A DNA stretch of 64,000 nt, from assembly GCF_036226465.1 (NCBI RefSeq), contig NZ_CP108476.1, positions 1,984,001 through 2,048,000 on the forward strand. Direction: 5' to 3'. The stretch's first letter is position 1, and every line of letters begins with the position of its first letter. Below, one piece after another: positions 61,925 to 64,000 of the stretch. The notes beneath the pieces are model-generated. The model was not told the origin of the DNA and searched no databases. It saw nothing but the letters and a program-made list of their open reading frames with translations. Position numbers and translations under genes: made by a program. This DNA comes from Kitasatospora sp. NBC_01250 (GTDB lineage Bacteria > Actinomycetota > Actinomycetes > Streptomycetales > Streptomycetaceae).

Positions 61925-63117
61925 TCGGACCGCTTGACCGCGCAGAGGATCACGAACTTCGGATTGCCCGCCACCGTCCGGCAGTTGCCGAAGAGCCGGC
62001 GGAGCTTGACGTGGTAGCCGAGGTGCCGGTTGCCCACCACCCAGAGCTCGCCGCCAGGGCGCAGGGCGCGGCGGGCACCGGTGAACATCCGCCAGGCGGT
62101 GGCGTCGGTGGTGGCCTGGTGCGAGTGGAAGGGCGGGTTGTTGAGCACCAGGTCGACCGAGCCGGCCGGGACGGCGGCCAGCGCGTCACCGGCCTGGAAG
62201 CGGGCGGGCGCACCGGCCGGGGTGTTCGCCCGGAAGGTCGCCTCCGCCGAGGCGACGGCGGCGAACGACTCGTCGATGAAGGTGACTTCGGCCTCGGGGT
62301 TGGCCAGCGCCGCCGCCGTCCCCACGATGCCGTTGCCGCAGCCGAGGTCGACGACCTGCTCGTGGCCGCGGCGGGCCGGCAGGTGCTGGAGGAGGAAGCG
62401 GGTGCCGATGTCGAGGCGCTCGGCGCAGAAGATGCCGCCGTGGTTGACCACCGTGCGCCCCGAGGCCGGCCCGAGGTCGCCGGGCAGCGCGTAGCTCAGC
62501 GGCCAGGGGTTCGCCGGGCGGACCAGGGCCGGATCCGGGGTGCAGAAGATCAGCCGCGCCTTCTTCACCGCGAGGGAGGTGCGGGTGGGGCCGAGGATCC
62601 GCTCGAAGAGCTGCAGGGTGGAGGTGTGGATCTCGGTCACCATGCCGGTGCCGACCACCAGCGTCCCCGGGTGCACGGCGGGGGCCAGCCGGTGCAGCTG
62701 GTCCTCCAGCAGGGCCAGGCTCTTGGGGACCCGGACCAGCAGCACGTCGATGCGCGCCGGGGGCGTCTCGGTGCCGGCCAGCAGCCGGACGGCGTCGGGG
62801 GCGAGGCCCGCGCGGGCGAGGTTGGCGCGGGTGGCCTGCTGCGCGAGGTAGGAGTCGCCGAGCTGGACCAGCTCGGCCTCGGGGCGGCTCGCGGCCAGCA
62901 CGGTGCTCAGCGCGCCCCAGCGGTCGCCGAGGACCACCACGGTGCCGCGCAGCTCGACGGGGGCGGCTTCGGCCCCCTCGTCCGGCTGCGGCCGGTCGCC
63001 GTGCAGGTGGCGCAGCAGGTACTCGTCGGCGGCGTCCCAGGCGCGCAGCTGCTCGCGCGGGTCCTCGGGGAAGCGGGTGAGCTGGAAGTCGCCCGATGAC
63101 GTGGTGAAACGGTTCAT
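61921..63117 (-). CDS. RlmG/RsmC-like rRNA methyltransferase
   Basis: 398-residue two-domain methyltransferase. The C-terminal class I domain has VVDLGCGNGIVGTAA (about 246-260) and the NPPFHSH motif of N2-guanine methyltransferases. The N-terminal domain (about 50-205) is a degenerate duplicate, as in RlmG and RsmC. It probably methylates a guanine in 23S rRNA (RlmG) or 16S rRNA (RsmC); sequence alone does not decide. ATG 63117 is used. Confidence 0.85.
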   Translation of the reverse strand: MNRFTTSSGDFQLTRFPEDPREQLRAWDAADEYLLRHLHGDRPQPDEGAEAAPVELRGTVVVLGDRWGALSTVLAASRPEAELVQLGDSYLAQQATRANLARAGLAPDAVRLLAGTETPPARIDVLLVRVPKSLALLEDQLHRLAPAVHPGTLVVGTGMVTEIHTSTLQLFERILGPTRTSLAVKKARLIFCTPDPALVRPANPWPLSYALPGDLGPASGRTVVNHGGIFCAERLDIGTRFLLQHLPARRGHEQVVDLGCGNGIVGTAAALANPEAEVTFIDESFAAVASAEATFRANTPAGAPARFQAGDALAAVPAGSVDLVLNNPPFHSHQATTDATAWRMFTGARRALRPGGELWVVGNRHLGYHVKLRRLFGNCRTVAGNPKFVILCAVKRSE

Positions 63118-63190
63118 TGTGCGCCCAGGCTAACCGCTCGGCGCCGCCCCTGGCGCAGCGGCACCGGCGGCGGGCGGGCACGGCGGGCGG

Positions 63191-63300
63191 TGCGCCGGAG
63201 AGCGGCTGCTCTCGCGCGCCTCGGTCGAGCTGCTGAGCAGCGACCGGCTGACGCCGGAGCAGAAGGCGGCCTCCGCGTTCCACCCCGGTCTCGCCCTGGT
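63191..63300 (+). pseudogene. Remnant of a serine hydrolase/beta-lactamase-like gene
   Basis: One plus-strand frame in the gap between the methyltransferase and secreted-protein genes reads GERLLSRASVELLSSDRL then TPEQKAAS. From memory this resembles the class C beta-lactamase-like (EstB) segment LLSRPSVELMTTDxLTPEQ. The match has no start, no catalytic SxxK and stops near 63300, so only a decayed fragment would remain. Confidence 0.4.
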
Positions 63301-63304
63301 GCCG

Positions 63305-63814
63305 TCAGCGGTGGAAGACCTGGAGCTCGCGCACCGAGTCGTTGAAGTTCCCGCCCAGCTGGGGAGCCGGCAGGTCCATCGTCTTCTCCACGCTCAGGGT
63401 GGACCACAGGTGGACGGCGTTGCAGTCGTGGTACCCCTTCATCGAGGAGACGTTGAGCGCCACGTCGATGTAGTTGACCAGGTGGTAGCCGGTCCCGTCG
63501 CAGCCGCCGGCGTCGCCGTAGAAGGAGTAGAGGATGCCGCCGCCGTAGTCGATGTCCTTGTACTCCTCCAGCAGCAGGGTCCGGTCGACCGGCTGGCCCG
63601 GCTCGGCGGCGATCCGGCTGAGCGCGTCCGCGGTGGAGCGGTCGGAACAGGCCTGCCCGAGGGTCCGGGTCGGGCTGACCACGGTGGCGCAGTGGCGGAC
63701 GGCCGGGCCGGTCGCGGCGGCCGGGGCGGGCGCGGCCAGCCCCGCGGCGAGCAGCACCGGCAGGACGGTGGCGGAGAGCCGCAGGGCGCGGAGGAGGGAG
63801 GACGATCGTGGCAT
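63305..63814 (-). CDS. Small secreted protein of unknown function
   Basis: 169-residue product with a signal peptide: basic start, hydrophobic core (about 12-30) and a likely cleavage after APAAA near residue 34. The mature part (about 135 residues) has four cysteines and no recognised motif; it contains DIDYGGGILYSFYGDAGGCDG. ATG 63814 is chosen because AAGGAG lies upstream. The family is not recognised, and location outside the cell is inferred. Confidence 0.8.
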   Translation of the reverse strand: MPRSSSLLRALRLSATVLPVLLAAGLAAPAPAAATGPAVRHCATVVSPTRTLGQACSDRSTADALSRIAAEPGQPVDRTLLLEEYKDIDYGGGILYSFYGDAGGCDGTGYHLVNYIDVALNVSSMKGYHDCNAVHLWSTLSVEKTMDLPAPQLGGNFNDSVRELQVFHR

Positions 63815-64000
63815 CGGGCTGACTCCTTGCGAAGGGGTACGAGCGAGCCACATTCGACCGTACGTCGGCGAAGGGCCGCAGCCCGCCACGCCTCACCGGG
63901 CATTAGTCGTACCGGAGTTGCCGCAGCGGTTGCGCCTCACCCGGTGTCAGGCGGTGGACTTGACCCATGGACCCACGACGAGAACCCCGCTGCTCCCCCG
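63815..64000. other. Right-hand edge without supported gene
   Basis: 186 bp. An ATG at 63967 could open a plus-strand gene that runs off the window, but it lacks a ribosome site and only eleven codons are visible. Nothing else is supported. Confidence 0.5.

Noticed and set aside
63967..64000. Start of a new gene at the right edge
   Set aside because: Only eleven codons visible and no ribosome site, so no call is justified.

Overview
The window is GC-rich chromosomal DNA (coding third positions are almost all G or C) from a sporulating actinomycete of the Streptomyces/Kitasatospora type. The evidence is an ssgB gene, actinobacterial phosphatidylinositol-mannoside genes, many GTG starts with GTGA/ATGA overlaps, and a gene order (relA-apt-secFD-yajC-ruvBAC-yebC-pdxT-pdxS ... 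thrS ... ssgB ... cob ... met ... arg) that I recognise from Streptomyces core chromosomes. I see no CRISPR array, insertion sequence, phage or integrative element.

Layout. 1-3.8 kb: hisS (cut by the edge) coupled to a metallo-hydrolase gene, a membrane-anchored cyclophilin and a DUF349 protein. 3.8-16.4 kb, minus strand: relA, apt, secF-secD-yajC, ruvB-ruvA-ruvC, yebC, pdxT, pdxS and a LemA-like membrane protein. 16.5-24.4 kb: pimA-like mannosyltransferase, acyltransferase and PI-phosphate synthase (inositol lipid block), a DCC protein, an unrecognised 548-aa membrane protein on the plus strand, a HIT protein and thrS. 24.6-32.5 kb: an exonuclease, two tRNA-Val(CAC), ssgB, a CGNR regulator, a DsbA-like protein, a tandem GNAT, pabC-pabB, then tRNA-Gly, tRNA-Cys and three tandem tRNA-Val(GAC). 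32.7-38.7 kb: a small membrane protein, a receptor-type Ser/Thr kinase, an unknown protein, a SpoU methyltransferase and a cysG-type gene. 38.7-44.5 kb: cobalamin genes, including one 1340-residue gene that fuses a disordered N-terminus to BluB and CobT, and cobL. 44.7-49.1 kb: two acetyltransferases around metN-metI-metQ, preceded by a 27-codon cysteine-rich leader ORF. 49.4-58.9 kb: argC-J-B-D-R and argG, argH, with a ferredoxin-P450 pair between argR and argG. 59.0-63.8 kb: a three-gene ABC transporter, an RlmG-like methyltransferase with a coupled 36-codon ORF, a probable serine-hydrolase remnant and a small secreted protein.

How the genes work together. Arginine genes share paired ARG-box-like palindromes (before argC and argG) and encode their own ArgR. 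cysG, bluB-cobT and cobL cover corrin methylation and lower-ligand attachment. pabB-pabC make p-aminobenzoate for folate. pgsA, the acyltransferase and pimA build acylated phosphatidylinositol mannoside. metNIQ imports methionine and is probably controlled by attenuation through its cysteine-rich leader.

Most of the window is conserved housekeeping DNA. The least ordinary items are the cysteine leader, the BluB-CobT fusion, the P450 pair inside the arg cluster, the uncharacterised ABC system, a 68-bp perfect palindrome after ssgB and the 36-codon ORF after the methyltransferase gene. I did not find a clearly new multi-gene system. All statements come from reading the sequence; no database or structure search was run.
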